64,000 nucleotides of DNA from positions 11,765,822 to 11,829,821 of the forward strand of contig NC_135158.1 of assembly GCF_050948215.1 (NCBI RefSeq). Direction: 5' to 3'. Below are positions 1-11,831 of the stretch, one piece after another. A program made the position numbers and the translations under genes. Every line of letters begins with the position of its first letter. The first letter of the stretch is position 1. Below the pieces are notes generated by a model that saw only the letters and a list, made by a program, of their open reading frames with translations, was not told the origin of the DNA and made no database searches. The DNA comes from Halictus rubicundus. Its lineage: Eukaryota; Arthropoda; Insecta; Hymenoptera; Halictidae.

Positions 1-263
1 TGACTAATAACGGACATGTGGCGGTGCCGAAAGGCGTTGTTGTCGAGGCTTAGGAAGCCGTTCGCGGAGTGTCGCGTCTTTTTCAGATGCAAATTACGTC
101 GGTTGCACAATAATAATCACGTGGCCTGTCGTCGACATCGCGGAAGCGTTCGCGCGCCGGCCACGAGCTGCATTTGAATTAATGGCGATGCACTCGACGA
201 ACGAGTCCGCTCCCCTCTTCTCTTCGTCCTCATCCTCGGTCGCCGATACGAGTGCATATATGC
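1..263. other. Left edge, no gene seen
   Basis: CpG-rich sequence without a recognisable coding region or repeat. The short minus-strand frame across 117-299 runs into the neighbouring transposon end and has no domain. Confidence 0.5.
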
Positions 264-1180
264 ACAGGGTGTATAAAAATTATATTTCACGACCACCATA
301 GCGTGGTTCTACGTCTCTAGATCGGTGGAAATCTGTTAAAAAAATGCACCGCAAAATTCACCTTGACCTTGGAAATCAAGGTCAAAGTGCCGAAGAATTT
401 TCTTTTATTGCATCGTATAGTACTCATCGCTCAAATTTTTCGATACTTTGACCGTAAGTTTCGAGGTCAAAATGAATTTTGCGGTGCATTTTTTTCACAG
501 ATCTTCACCGATCCGGACGTGTAGAATCACGCTATGATGGTCGTGACGTACAGTGACTCCAACTAATATTGTCACACTCTTAAAAATCGCATAACATTGT
601 CAATATTGGAGTATACTACTTGAATATTTTTGAGAAGTTGGAACAATTGGGTCGCTTACATAACGTGAAAAAAATGTTTGATTAAAATTACAATTGGTGA
701 AAATCGCAGAAAAAGTACTAACAGTTTTATTTTGCAACTTTTTTATGCGGGCTTATATTAAAAATTTTAAAAGTACGTTTTGTACGTCTGTATGAATTAT
801 ACATATTCTGAGAATTTCGTCAAAATCGGTCAACGTTGCAATGAGCTACAGATGTTTCAAAATGATCACATAAGGGCGAGATTCCCTGAGAAGGTCAAAA
901 TTCTGCGATTTTCGCCCTTAAGCTTTCATCGTTAAACGTTTGTAGCTCGGTGCAATGTTGACCGATTTAGATGAAATATTCAGAATATGTATAATTGATA
1001 CAGATGTACAAAACGTACTTTTTAAATTTTAAACGTACATTTTTTTTCACGTTATGTAAGCGAAACAATTGTTCCAACTTCTCAAAAAAATTCAAGTAGT
1101 ATACTCCAATATTGACAATGTTATGCGATTTTTAAGAGTGTGCCAATATTAGTTGGAGTCATAATTTTTATACACCCTGT
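264..1180. mobile_element. Hairpin MITE of Tc1/mariner type (family L), interrupted
   Basis: The two ends are inverted copies beginning ACAGGGTGTATAAAAATT at 264 and its complement ending at 1180. The arms continue inward through about 264-400 and 450-548, with near-identical blocks around 340-375 and 465-500. Without the inner insertion (551-1161 plus a TA) the element is only about 300 bp, so it is non-autonomous. Its arms resemble those of the larger element at 20401-21318 (same order of AAAATT and CTTGACCTTG blocks), so it is probably a deletion derivative of that family. No coding remnant is visible. Confidence 0.75.
551..1161. mobile_element. Foldback element nested in family L MITE
   Basis: It begins CAGTGACTCCAACTAATATT after a TA (549-550) and ends in the inverted form before a TA (1162-1163). 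The arms stay complementary for roughly 280 bp each, covering nearly the whole element, so it would fold into one long hairpin. The CAG start and TA duplication place it with Tc1/mariner elements. The right end lacks the first two or three bases. No open frame with transposase similarity was found, so it must depend on a transposase elsewhere. Confidence 0.8.
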
Positions 1181-4172
1181 ACGTCGTTCGAGTGATCCCA
1201 ATCCAGGAGGGAATCTTTGCTCACGCAGAAACTCGACGTTTCCGCTGCGATCTCGAAGAAATGTCTCGCGATCGAAGTTTCCGGGGAAAAAATCCAAGGA
1301 AAGTTGTAATTGCTATACCTCGACGAACGCGTTGACAATCTTCGAGGCAGATTCCAAATGCTTCTCTAACGAGCGAGTAGAAACTCCACGCGAGCATAGT
1401 AGTTGTCAACATCCTCGAATGGATTTTGTGCAACGCAGCCTCGGCAATGTTTAATAATGTTTATCACTTTGTTTTCACGAAATTGAAACGCGTAGAAAAC
1501 CCATTTCTCCGCGGCCTCCGTTGCGTAAACACCGTCTACAAAAATATAGATTTGCATGAGAGCTCACGGTATTTATTTACGACGCGAGATAACGTTTGCA
1601 TAATATTTACGCTGGAACCAGGTTCTTTATCAAATCGGTGCCGCGTTACATCATTAACGGATATTTTAAAATAATATTTACACGCACCGTTTGGAAACGC
1701 AGAAACCGCATTCTTTTTCTTCGTTACCGTCGTCATCCGAGTTCCATATCTCTTTCGCGTCTTTGGGCAAAAGAGTACAGGTCAAATTTCGGTCGAGATC
1801 ATATATAAATCACTGTCTTCCAAAGACCAAGAAAAAATTAAATACGACGTGTATTTTGCAACTCCGAGCCCTAAACGTTGCATTTTTAATTGTATCTTTT
1901 CGCGCAACTAATATAATTCGAACGGAAGATTTTGCGGGGAACGATCATCGCGGGTAAAAATCTCAAGAAAACTAGCGATTAAACTCCGAGTGGAGAGCAT
2001 TGCCGATTCGTCGGGGCCGGACCATTTATTCTGCATCGTCGCAGCTTAGCGAATCGCAAATATTGAATTTGCAAACGTGCTCTGCCGACAGACGAGTCGC
2101 GATACCCGAGAGTTTCCTCGGTAATCGGTCCAAGGTACGCGGAAACTTCACCATTTCGCGTGATCCTCGCCCCTGCACCCTCCGTCTCGGAATCTCGCGA
2201 TACCCAAGATCATTCGAATTTACGGACGCGCTGCTATCGTCTCCGGAATATCGTTCACGGTCTCTCCACGAGATATTTCGGTAATATACAATCATGGACG
2301 CGCGAGAATCCTCTTTTTGCGGCTCGACAAGACGAGCTATAGTTTTTGTCGTCAATTTTTTTGCGCGTCATCTCGAATTTTCTTCAACGAAGAAACTCGC
2401 GAAGAGTCTCTGGTCATTTTTTCCAGGGGAGGTATTGGTAATCGCTGAAGGAATCGCGCAAAAAGACGCTAACCGTCCAGCTCGCGGACACGAAAGTGAC
2501 CTTCGCGTCAGCCGCTTCTAACAGTCCAATCACAGTAATGCCCTCCGGTCGGCTGACGTCACGCCGCCTAATTCCAGCAATTTCCCAATTGCCGATCAAA
2601 GTCGCCGGAATCGCAGATTGCATCTGCTGCGCGCGCACACGCGTGCACGCGCGGCTGAAAGTTAGAAGGACAGACCAGACGGACTCTGGTGCTGAAATTC
2701 CTCCGGAACGGACGGAGGAACTGCCTGCTGGTGTCCAGAGTCCGGGGTCGAGGATCGGCTTTGCGGGCTTCCGGTAGCTAAGAGCAACTCCTCCGGGACG
2801 TATTTCACCGACGAATTTACGGGACGATTGCGAAGCCTCGGGAGTAGAAACTCTACCGATCGCTCGATCCTGCTTTGATCCCGTCGGAGATAGCAGGGGG
2901 TTGTTATCTTTCACAAGCTCGGATCCGACCAGCTAATTCCTTGCCGACAGGACTTTTTCGACAATACCGTCGATCGGTATTAGTTTCTGTCGAACCCGGA
3001 AAACTGCTGCTCCGGTAATCAATTTTCGCGGCCAAATGGCTGGACTATTTATGGAAAATACAAATTTTTCAAGAACTGATACCTAGCAGAAATGGTAGCT
3101 TATCTTCTTTACTGGCTTAAATTCTTTCAATTTTTGTACTCTCTCAAATTGCACCCATTTGTGCCATGAACGCATAAAATCCGCTATCCAGTAATTACAC
3201 TGTGTGTTAGTTCAGTATCGACGAGAATATGTTTGAATTCTTCCCAGGTTCGGACGCTTCGAAATATGTTCTCCAAAAATTGATTTTACGTCGTAGAAGC
3301 ACAGCCCGCTTTCTGCACGGAACCGAGGAAAATGGAAAATGAAAATCCACCCGACTCCGCCGCGCCGTCTCGAAATTCCCCCACAACAACGAGAACTCGC
3401 ATAAACATCCGCAGTCCGGTAATCAGATTACGCCTTGCCCAACTCTTCGATCGATCCCTCTCGAAAGTCTGCCCGATAAATTCGAAGCCGAGGAGATGAA
3501 GGAGGAGGAGGAGGAAGAGGAAGAAGAGGAAGGCTGCCGCGATCCGTTTCCCGTCCCGTCCCGTCGTCGCGTTTCTCCGCGTTTCAGCCGTCGGATTCCC
3601 CCAATAATCTCGTCAGTCTCGTTGGGACGTGGGTTGGGGACATTTCTTCCTGCTGCCGATAGGGAAGATGTCTTTCCACCTGGCACGGACGTCGTTCGAA
3701 CAAAATATTAAAAATAATACGATTATTCAAATGTGTCTCGAGAGAATTCGCGTCCCCCGACTTTGAGGGTTGTCATCGCTTCTTCATCGTCCACGGCGAA
3801 GATACGTGTGCGATAGCTTTTTGAGGGTTGTTCCCATCACGCCTCCCTTCCCTCGCAAGTCGCACAACTTTACGATCGGAACAAGAACTCGCGTAAAACG
3901 TTTGCGAACCATTTATTCCAACGCGGGAGGCAATTCTTTTTCTATCGCGGCCTTCAACCCTTTGCGCGTCGTAAATTTACCGGGCAGTTCGGATGTCTTT
4001 TGCGAGAGGACGTGGAAAAATTGCTGGTAACGATGGTGGGTGTGTACGTGCAAGATTGAAAGTGATGTGCTCTTTAAATCCGTATGTATTATTTATTATC
4101 GCCTTGCCTCTCGGTTTTGGCGAGTTCTCGTACAATTTTATACAGCACAATATAACAGACTATAATCGTATA
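1181..4172. other. Intergenic or intronic stretch
   Basis: No convincing gene. CpG-rich to about 2.9 kb, then more AT-rich. A GGA/GAA-type purine run lies at 3497-3531. Sequence at 3159-3192 resembles the right end of the small MITE family seen at 20102-20303. A 166-codon minus frame at 2414-2914 has no recognisable domain and overlaps an open plus frame, so I do not call it. Confidence 0.5.
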
Positions 4173-4369
4173 TACACTGATTTCTCTATATACGTCGCCA
4201 AAGCCTGGATAATAAACGTCGCGGAATTATCCCCACTACCGCGGGGTATACCCCGTGAGGGACAACGAAACTCGAGAGGCCTCGGACGCCGAGGAGTGTA
4301 AACATAACACGGCTCGAGTATGCCTCCTGGACGATACACGACGCTGGCGAGACCCGTGTTGTTGACATA

Positions 4370-5920
4370 CAGTGGCTCACGAAAGTATTCGAACGCTTAC
4401 GTTTACAAATTTTAATGAATAAAATAAGATGTACTAAACTAATCTGTATAGAACAATTTGGTATCTATAGTAAGGGGGAAGTCTCAAGATTATGTCAGTA
4501 AAATTTGAAAAAGATTCAACAACGTAGGCAGAAGTTATGATACATTTATTAGAAACACGCATAATAAGTGACTAACAAAAGTATTCGAACGCTACATATA
4601 TTATTACATTATGTAATGTTAATATTTTGTTGGACCACCTTTAGCAGTAACGATGTGCCTCAATCGACGTTCCATACTATAAACCAATGATTTTGTAAAA
4701 GTACACTCAATGGAATTCCATACTCCTATGATTTTTTGTTTCAATACCTCCTTTGAAGTTATTTGATATTTATTTAATCTTTTTCCGATTTCAGCCTATA
4801 AATTTTCAATTGGATTTATGTCTGGACTTTGCGGTGGAGTAGTTAACATATGTGGTGTGTTATATATGATCCATTCTTTCACAATTCCTGGAGTATGCTT
4901 GGGATTGTTATCTTGTTGGAAGTGGAAGTCTTCCAGTAATTCTAATTTACGGGCACTTTCTTTAAGGTTGTTCCTTAAAATATTTAAATACTTATATTTA
5001 TCGAGTATTCCATCAATGAATACCAAATTTCCGGTGCCACTTGCTGCCATGCACCCCCACACCATAACCGATCCACCTCCGTGTTTCACTGTTTGGTGTA
5101 AATTTTTAATTTCCAATTCCGTATTTGGTTTTCTCGAAACATAATTTTGACCATCTGAGGCAAAGATGTTAAATTTAGACTCATCGAAAAAGATGACTTT
5201 ATCCCAGAAAAAATGATCTTTATTGAGATATGCTTTTGCAAAAGCCAGTCTTTTTTTCGATTTACCGCATTAATATATGGCTTCTTTCGTGGTACACTGC
5301 CATGAAAATCATTATTTCGTAAGATTCGTCGACATAATTCGCGATGAACTTCTTTATGAAACATATCAGCTACCATATTTGTGAGTTTAGGAGCGTATAT
5401 AGTAGGATCTTTTTCATTTCGCGAACGATAATGTTCTGTTCTCTTTCAGTTAATTTCTTTCGTCGACCTGATCGAGCGTTGTTCGCAATTGTTCCTTCAT
5501 TTTTTGATTTTTTAATAATATAATGTATTGCAGACTTACTTCTGTTTATAATTTCTGCAATCTCGTTATACGATTTTCCATCCTTATGCAGTCGAAGTAT
5601 CATTTCTCTTTCACACTTTTGTGTTTCTGACTTTTTAGTCTTCATTTTAACTACTACTGTGCACAGTTCTACGTTGCTGTTATGGAAACGATGCCTGAAC
5701 AATAACTGAACGTACCAACGTTTTCATTTAGTAGTAATGTGTACATTCCTTTCTAAGAAAGATGAAAACATATCAACAGCGTTACAGCGTTCCTTTTCAA
5801 ATTTTACTGACATAATCTTGAAATTTCCCCCTTATTACAGATACCAAATTGTTCTATACATCTTACTTTATTCATTAAAATTTGTAAACGTAAGCGTTCG
5901 AATACTTTCGTGAGCCACTG
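4370..5920 (-). mobile_element. Tc1-like transposon, nearly complete
   Basis: A 1551-bp element flanked by TA (4368-4369 and 5921-5922). Both ends begin CAGTGGCTCACGAAAGTATT and stay inverted-repeated for roughly 130-150 bp; the left arm has an extra 16 bp near 4434. A second, diverged copy of the outer terminal motif sits inside the left arm at 4567-4593, which recalls the IR/DR layout of some Tc1-like families (two transposase sites per end); I did not find the matching inner copy on the right. It holds one broken transposase gene on the minus strand. Fragments of the same family lie at 10102-10266 and probably 27374-27429. Confidence 0.9.
4619..5645 (-). pseudogene. Tc1-like DDE transposase, broken
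   Basis: This would be a cut-and-paste transposase of about 340 residues acting in the nucleus on the CAGTGGCTC ends. Seen in sequence: an N-terminal helix-turn-helix segment (KSYNEIAEIINRSKSAIHYI), then a basic GRRKKLTEREQ region, then the catalytic motifs FFDESKF, QQDNNPKHT and SPDINPIEN, that is a D, D, E set of Tc1 type, and a C-terminal GGPTKY before the stop at 4619-4621. I take the ATG at 5643-5645 as start because it directly precedes the basic N-terminus. Three lesions kill it: one-base losses in the A-runs (minus strand) at 5410-5414 and 5251-5257, and a Trp-to-TAG change at 4796-4798 immediately after PIENL. Other residues look well kept, so inactivation seems fairly recent. Confidence 0.92.
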
Positions 5921-5940
5921 TATATCGAGAATTCACTGTA

Positions 5941-7306
5941 GTCCCGTACATAGAATTAGTCTGCGGATTCTTATGCAAAATCAAAATGTCCTGTGTGTGT
6001 TGCAAGAAACAAAACAGCGTTGTCACTTAGCTATAAACTGTTCGCTAATAACGTTTCTGTATTATTATTTTGTCCATTGTTTCTGTAGGGAAATCGGACA
6101 GGAGAATGAAACGTGTGACTCGAGAAAGGCTTCCCGAGTGTTAAAGTGTTGAAACGCGGCTAACGAAGGCGCGAAAACGATTTATTGTTCGGAGTTCGAA
6201 CTTTTCGTCGTGGCTCCTCGGCAAATTTGGCCGAGCCCGTTTTCCAGCAAACGGGATCTCCCGTATCAGTCGGGAAAGCGGATGGAAAGTGGGTTGGGTA
6301 CGTGGTGGAAACACGAGAGACAAACGTGGAAGTGTGCTGCAGGAGGGTAAAGAGAGAGAGAGAAGAGAGAAGAGAGGAGAGGGTAGAGCATTATCGGAAG
6401 TAGGCGCAGGAGGAAAGACACGCGCGTAAAGAAAGCTCTTCTCGCGGGAGGGAAAGCCATGTCACGGCTGAGCGACGTCGAAATCGATGAACGAGAAAAG
6501 AGACGACACGGAAGAAAACTCGACGAAGAGAGACTTCAGTCAGGGATAGGTGGAGGGGGTGCGTCGAGGGAGCAAGAAGAAGAAGAAGAAGAAGATGGAG
6601 GAGAACGAAGAGAGCAGGAGACAGGGGAGGAACACCGAGGAGTCATCCGCTTTTCTGCCGGCTGCCAAATTGAGAATCGATGTTTCCCGCTCTCGATCCG
6701 ACGCGGCCTGGATCGCTCAGCCGCCGAGGGGGTGGCAAACCAACCCTCCGCGTGCCGTGCGCCTCTCCACATGCCCGGGTATTGTTCACAGACCGTTCGT
6801 AAGTGGAACATCGGGAGTGGACCGGGAGGAAGTCGACTCTGAAAGTATCGGAGATGGAGGAGATCGGTGGAGTACGATCGCTGTGTTCCTCTGCTCTGCT
6901 CCACTGTTGCTCCGATCGGGCGTCTTCGCCAGCCAGAGGCTCTCAGACCCTCCGAGACACTCCCAGACCCTCCATCTGCCGATAGTTGACGATTCCGCTC
7001 GCGGGAATATGGCGGAAAGTTCGAGCAGCCTGCTTCCGAGCCGCTCAACAGCTAGTTCCAGGAGTTGCTCTTACGGGGACGCGAGCACGGCTTGCTCCAG
7101 ACTACTCTCGAACGAACGGACCAGCCAAACATAGCTCGCCGAGTTGCCATTGTCCTTGTTCGGAACAGAGAGAAATGTTTCGCTTCCCCTTGTTCGTTCT
7201 TCACTCGACGGTAGCCTTCCCTGATTTTTATGGGGTTCCGCGGGTTCGTAAAATTACCGGGAATCGGGCCTCGTATTCTTTTATCGACCAACATCCCTAC
7301 CGTCTA
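5941..7306. other. No confident gene; GA-rich and CpG-rich DNA
   Basis: 5957-5985 resembles the left end of the small MITE family at 20102. Purine-rich runs occur at 6343-6390 and 6575-6605. Several overlapping frames (for example 194 codons on plus at 6550-7134 and 170 codons on minus at 6536-7048) are open at once on both strands and have no domains, so they are more likely compositional than genic. A transcribed 5' leader cannot be excluded. Confidence 0.4.
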
Positions 7307-7750
7307 TTAACCCTTTAAGCGTTTTGTCCGATTTTATCCTGTCGCACTCGAAGCTGTCTCAACACATCTTGCGCGGGCACTTTGCCGCCAAAGTCTTACC
7401 GTGTGTTGCATTCATTCTTGCAACGCACGTTTTGTATTTTTGCAACGCATGTCTATCCGATTTTATTGTAGAAACATCACAAAAACCCATCGATAATCCG
7501 TGAAAAACGACTTTAGTCGCTTCCCGCGCAAGATGTGTTAACTTTGAAAAGACATTTCTTCCTACCTAGAATAATTGTATTATACATGAACTCTGCATCC
7601 CTTCTGAGCTTCATCGCCTCGTACTCATGGCACTTAAATTTTCAGCAATTTCTTTGCTACAAGTACAGTAAGGTAAACATTATTCTAAACAATAATGTAT
7701 GGCAATTTTTAATGCCGCCTTGGAGTCGCCATTCGATCGCTAAGGGTTCA
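7307..7750. mobile_element. TTAA MITE, family P1, with an insertion
   Basis: Left end TTAACCCTTTAAGCG at 7307; right end GATCGCTAAGGGTTCA at 7735-7750, with the last TTAA mutated to TTCA. The inner blocks (GAAGCT, ACATTTCTTCC, CAATTTTTA, CAGTCGCCATTCGA-like) match the copies at 53330, 54116 and 57427. The TTAA target and CCCTTTGC-type ends are those of piggyBac-like elements. It is broken at a TTAA by the element at 7359-7541. No coding capacity. Confidence 0.75.
7359..7541. mobile_element. TTAA MITE nested in P1
   Basis: 183 bp with inverted ends TTAACACATCTTGCGCGGG (the left copy reads TCAA). It sits exactly at the internal TTAA of P1, since the P1 sequence GAAGCT...CTTTGAAAAGACATTTC resumes across it. 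A piggyBac-type non-autonomous element is inferred from the TTAA duplication. Confidence 0.75.
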
Positions 7751-9886
7751 AAACAATATAAATAAATATAAGTATGGAAAGACTGGAGGTACAATAACAA
7801 ATATAATTTGAAAGATCCGGGTAAGTAGCTTGCCAGAAAGTTGTACGCGGAGAGGGTGTTTACCCCCGTCATCGTGGCAGTTGAAAACGTAGCCGCAAGG
7901 CGGAGTCGTAGTTGTTGGCGTCCGGTAACGCGGCAACGACAGTTTTAGGCGGCCACGCTCGCCCGAGAACAGAAAGTTCATTGTAGCGCAAATATTCGCG
8001 GTGATTGACGCGAACCGGAGTAGAAAACTGGTCGGAAACTGGCCCCGAGGTTGACTGGCCGCGATTTGGCAAGCTTCTCGTGGCTTTTTGCTGCGACGCT
8101 AAATTACCATTGCTCGAGAAAATTTGGAGAGCGTGGCCGGAGTCGGGTTCGCTGCTCGCAAACCGTTCGGAAAATTGATCGTGGGTGTGTATCCCTGGGA
8201 TTCGTCCGGGAGTCCGTGCCACGAAGTCCTGTGTGCGGGTCGAGGACCTCTGCACCACGGAAAAGGAACGCGCTCGCATCGAAACCGCGACTGGATTCTC
8301 GCTTGTAACGCGAACACATTCGTCGGCGACTATCCCCCGCACGCTCACCCCTGTTTTTTTTTTTTTTAAGAAATCTAGCAACGAGAATTCGGTGTTTAGA
8401 ATTTTGTAACGACGGAGATTGTATTTGTTTGCTTTGATCAGGGATCGCTTTGGAGACCGCAAAAAGGGGGAAGGAAAGAAAAAGATTCAGAGGCGAATCC
8501 GCGTGAACGATCCGGTTACAATGGCGGAGGGTTTTCCCCGTTTTCACGGGCCGGCAGTTCCCGATCGGATCAATGGGAGGACTAAATCACTTTTCCATTA
8601 GCAGCCGTCTTCGAATATTTCTCCGTCGCGGCTGATCCGGGCTCGAACACCGATCGCTTTCGAACGGTCACCGATTTCGGGACAAGAGACGGATATTAAC
8701 GTCGTTCGCTCTTCTTCCTCGACATTCCCCGTCGCTGTCTACATTCGGAACATGTTTCCAGCGTCGACCGGTGATTCGCCGCGCCTCGTCCAATAATTAT
8801 TTACTTAGCCGGCGACACCGTTCCGCGTAAATTGGACACGCGACCTCGAAAAGTGTGTGTACGCGAAGAGAAAACGGACCTGGGGAAAGTCAGTTAACGA
8901 GTCTACGAATATGCAATCGTATCCGTTGATTGCCTGCAATTTCGTGGTTACAAAAGAACAAAGGAAACAACGAGAAGAAGATCGATCGTTTGTACGGGGG
9001 AAAGTACTTAAATTCAGCTCCGAATTATAATCGCGGCATAACGTCGGCATCTATGGCCATTGAACGGCTCGTCGAGAAAGTGATGCTTACAACGAGAATA
9101 AACGATGCGCCGTATAATGTTTTTATGCCACTCGTTTATTTTGTTCTCGCGACGACCGTTTATAAATATTTACCAGGCCTCGTCGAAAAGTCGTGAACAT
9201 TGTGAACGGTGTTATACCTGCTCCCGAGAAGTTAGGGTGGAGGGGTCTAATTCAGAAATGAAAGGCTGTTTTACGAGGCGGTTTGATGGGATCGTTAAAT
9301 TGTTTTGCAACCGCGACCGTTCGCAAATAAATCGGGCGAATTAACCGCGAGCAAAGGTCGTGTCGAGTTCTTCCGACGAATCGAAGAGCGCGCGACTCGT
9401 CGACTGTATGAAACCGGACAAAAGTTTTGCCGGAACATCTCGATTTTTCCGACGAAAGACGCAAGACGCAAGACTCGCGCCAAGAATAAATTGGAAACCG
9501 GTTCGATCGGGAGTCGCTCCGCAAGTTGGCCGGGATCACCCTGAGAATTCATTGCGGGCAAGTTGGCCGATATATTATAGCTGTCTCCCCTAGCCAGGGT
9601 CGATCCGCTTATCGAGTTCGAGAGCCGCGCGCGCGGCTTCGATAATTGCGGATCGTTGGCTCCGTTCAAGGCCACCCGTCACCTAACGAGCAAGTTTAAT
9701 TGAATTTTGAACGGGCACAACGGCTCCCTGATTAAAAATTGATCTCGAGACGACCTCGCGTCGCGTCGATTCCCTCGCCTTCTGTCGAGGGAAATGTCGA
9801 CCGCGTCTAGGGATATCCATCGAAATTGGATTACCGCTAATAATCGATGGCTATTCGTTGGAGTTCGAAAATGACGTGCGAGGCAT
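7751..9886. other. No gene recognised
   Basis: CpG-rich DNA with a T-run at about 8354-8367. Several moderately long frames (such as 197 codons on minus at 7869-8462) overlap open frames on the other strand and lack motifs. I see no repeat element here. Confidence 0.45.
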
Positions 9887-10101
9887 TACACCGATTTCTC
9901 TATATACGTCGCCAAGGCCTGGATGATAAACGTCGCGGAATTATCCCCACTACCGCGGGGTATACCCCGTGAGGGACAACGAAACTCGAGAGGCCTCGGA
10001 TGCCGAGGAGTGTAAACATAACACGGCTCGAGTATGCCTCCTGGACGATACACGACGCGGGCAAGACCCGTGTTCTTGATACAGTGGTGGCCATATACAT
10101 A
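9887..10101. mobile_element. M1 MITE copy 2, right end missing
   Basis: The left end TACACCGATTTCTCTATATA and the whole GC-rich core match copy 1 almost base for base. Near the far end the core runs into a TACAGTGGTGG tract and then directly into a Tc1-like end at 10102; the M1 right terminus is not found after that. Confidence 0.85.
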
Positions 10102-10266
10102 CAGTGACTCACGAAAGTATTCGAACGCTTACGTTTACAAACTTTAATGAATAAAATAAGATGTACTAAACTAATCTGTATAGAACAATTTGGTATCTGT
10201 AGCAAGGGGGAAATTTCAAGATTATGTCAGTAAAATTTGAAAAGGATTCAACAGCGTAGGCAGAAG
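10102..10266 (+). mobile_element. Tc1-like left-end fragment
   Basis: About 165 bp matching the outer left arm of the element at 4370, starting CAGTGACTCACGAAAGTATT after a TA. Similarity stops abruptly after GGCAGAAG at 10266, so this is a truncated copy with no coding sequence. Confidence 0.88.
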
Positions 10267-11831
10267 AGCACTTGGCGAAACGTTCAGGCACGTGTTCCGC
10301 GGCTTTGTTCGAACCGAGACGGAGGATGTTGGACACCGAGTCGCCCGAAAGATACGGCCGATTAAAATTCAGCTGGTAAACGGTCGCCGATTCTAATGGG
10401 AAATCAAGTGGAACGTCGTGGAATTGTAACCGGTGAAACTCTGCGAGAACTGTTGGAACGGAACGCAACGGGACGGCTACGCGCGGCTGGCGAAACTTTG
10501 CGAGATCCGGAGAAATCTAGTTACATCGGGACCGAGTGTAACAAGTAGCTCGCGGAAATTTCAAGCGGACAGGCCGGGAGCCAGTCGCCGAAGAAGGCGC
10601 CGCGAAACAAGGGGGAATAAAACCGTCGATGCTAACTTTCAGCGACTGCCGGCGCGCAACTTTTTCCTCTCGTACGTTGGCTGCGATTCAGGATAAATCC
10701 CGAGCGGCCGGACCCGAGCACTGTGGAGCAAAGTTTATCGAAATCGCCGATTCGCTTTCTTCTTTTATCGGTGTCGGTTCGTCTCGATGAGAACTCTGCT
10801 ACCAAATTGTTTCACACACCGACCGAGGGGGTGGCTCGTGATTCTCGAGAGCCGTAGTTCGCCACCTTGTATTCTTGCGGTTTTTGAGCTCGACGACATC
10901 TGGAAAAAATTCTTGAATACCGTACCTTGTGTTTAGAATCTCGTGCGATTATTTTTGGAGCGAAAAATGGAATGTCGTGGGAAAAGCGAGCGAATAAACG
11001 AGGGGGTACAGCGAAACGGGCGACGTGGAAAAAGCGAAACGATGATCTCCCGGCGCGGCCCGACGGCCGATGAGGATCGCGGTTGGCCAGGACAGCGTAG
11101 GCTGGTCGGGGAGGCTGGAATCTCGAGGAAAAAGCGGCACCGGGCCACTGGTCGAGCGGTTTTCATGTATAATGGATGAGCGACAGGCGCCAGACGACCC
11201 GCGAGCGAGCCCCGGAGCGTCGCACGGCGACGCGCGACGACAGCTCCGATTATTTCTCGACCGGATACCGAAACGATTGTTTTCGAGGCCGATTCCCTTC
11301 CACGCATCGTTCTTCGTTCGCGTTTTTTGCGCTCGATCCTGCTCCGCCGATCTCGGGCCGCGTACTTCCAGCTCGGAACGCGAGCTCGAAGCGTCGTTCG
11401 AGGAGATTCGTTAAACTGGAATCGATGAATCGCGGCGGATCGTTGACGAGAGCGAGCATCCCGACGAAGAAGAAGAAGAAGAAGAAGAAGGAGATTCCGA
11501 AGTTCTTGTACCCATAAGCCCGTAAGCCCGGCTATCTTCGCTCGACGCCTCGTCGATTCGCGAAACGGCTCGGTCAAGCGATAGCGGCAAAACGCCGGTT
11601 ATTAGGCTACCGGTCGATCAACGCCGCCGGCAAGAAGAGGATTGATAGGCTTCTCGCGGCAGCCGGGCGTTAAGACGCAGGCAGGAAACGGATTAGGACG
11701 ACGCCGAGTGACGCTAGCTTCCCGAAGAATGGGCTAATCTCCTCGAAGTCGCCAGATTCGGATCACCTCGAAGAACAGGCCGATTCTAAGCCGCGCGCGA
11801 GTCAAAGGGTTCAGGCGGTGGCTAAGACTAT
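10267..11831. other. No gene recognised
   Basis: CpG-rich DNA with a GAA-triplet run at about 11467-11491. A 214-codon minus frame (10933-11577) is arginine-rich, contains a leucine run coded by the antisense of the GAA repeat, and overlaps open plus frames; I regard it as chance. Confidence 0.45.

Larger units (their letters stand above)
4173..5940. mobile_element. M1 MITE copy 1, split by a Tc1-like transposon
   Basis: M1 is a roughly 210-bp MITE with inverted ends TACACTGATTTCTCTATATA and TACAGTGAATTCTCGATATA (written from each outer edge inward) and a GC-rich core containing CCGCGGGGTATACCCCG. Here the left end and core occupy 4173-4369; the core is then broken at a TA by the Tc1-like element (4370-5920), and the far end resumes at 5921 and finishes at 5940. 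The TA at both sides of the insertion is the expected target duplication. Other M1 copies lie at 9887, 16942, 27430 and 41722. Confidence 0.85.

Noticed and set aside
4796..5144. Plus-strand frame antisense to the Tc1 transposase
   Set aside because: It is a shadow of the coding strand; the minus strand carries the DDE motifs.
6459..7134. Cluster of long overlapping frames (127-194 codons)
   Set aside because: Open on both strands in purine-rich DNA; Lys and Glu runs come from AAG/GAA repeats. Could be an untranslated leader but nothing proves it.
10933..11577. 214-codon minus frame
   Set aside because: Arg-rich, with a Leu run from the GAA repeat and no recognisable fold.
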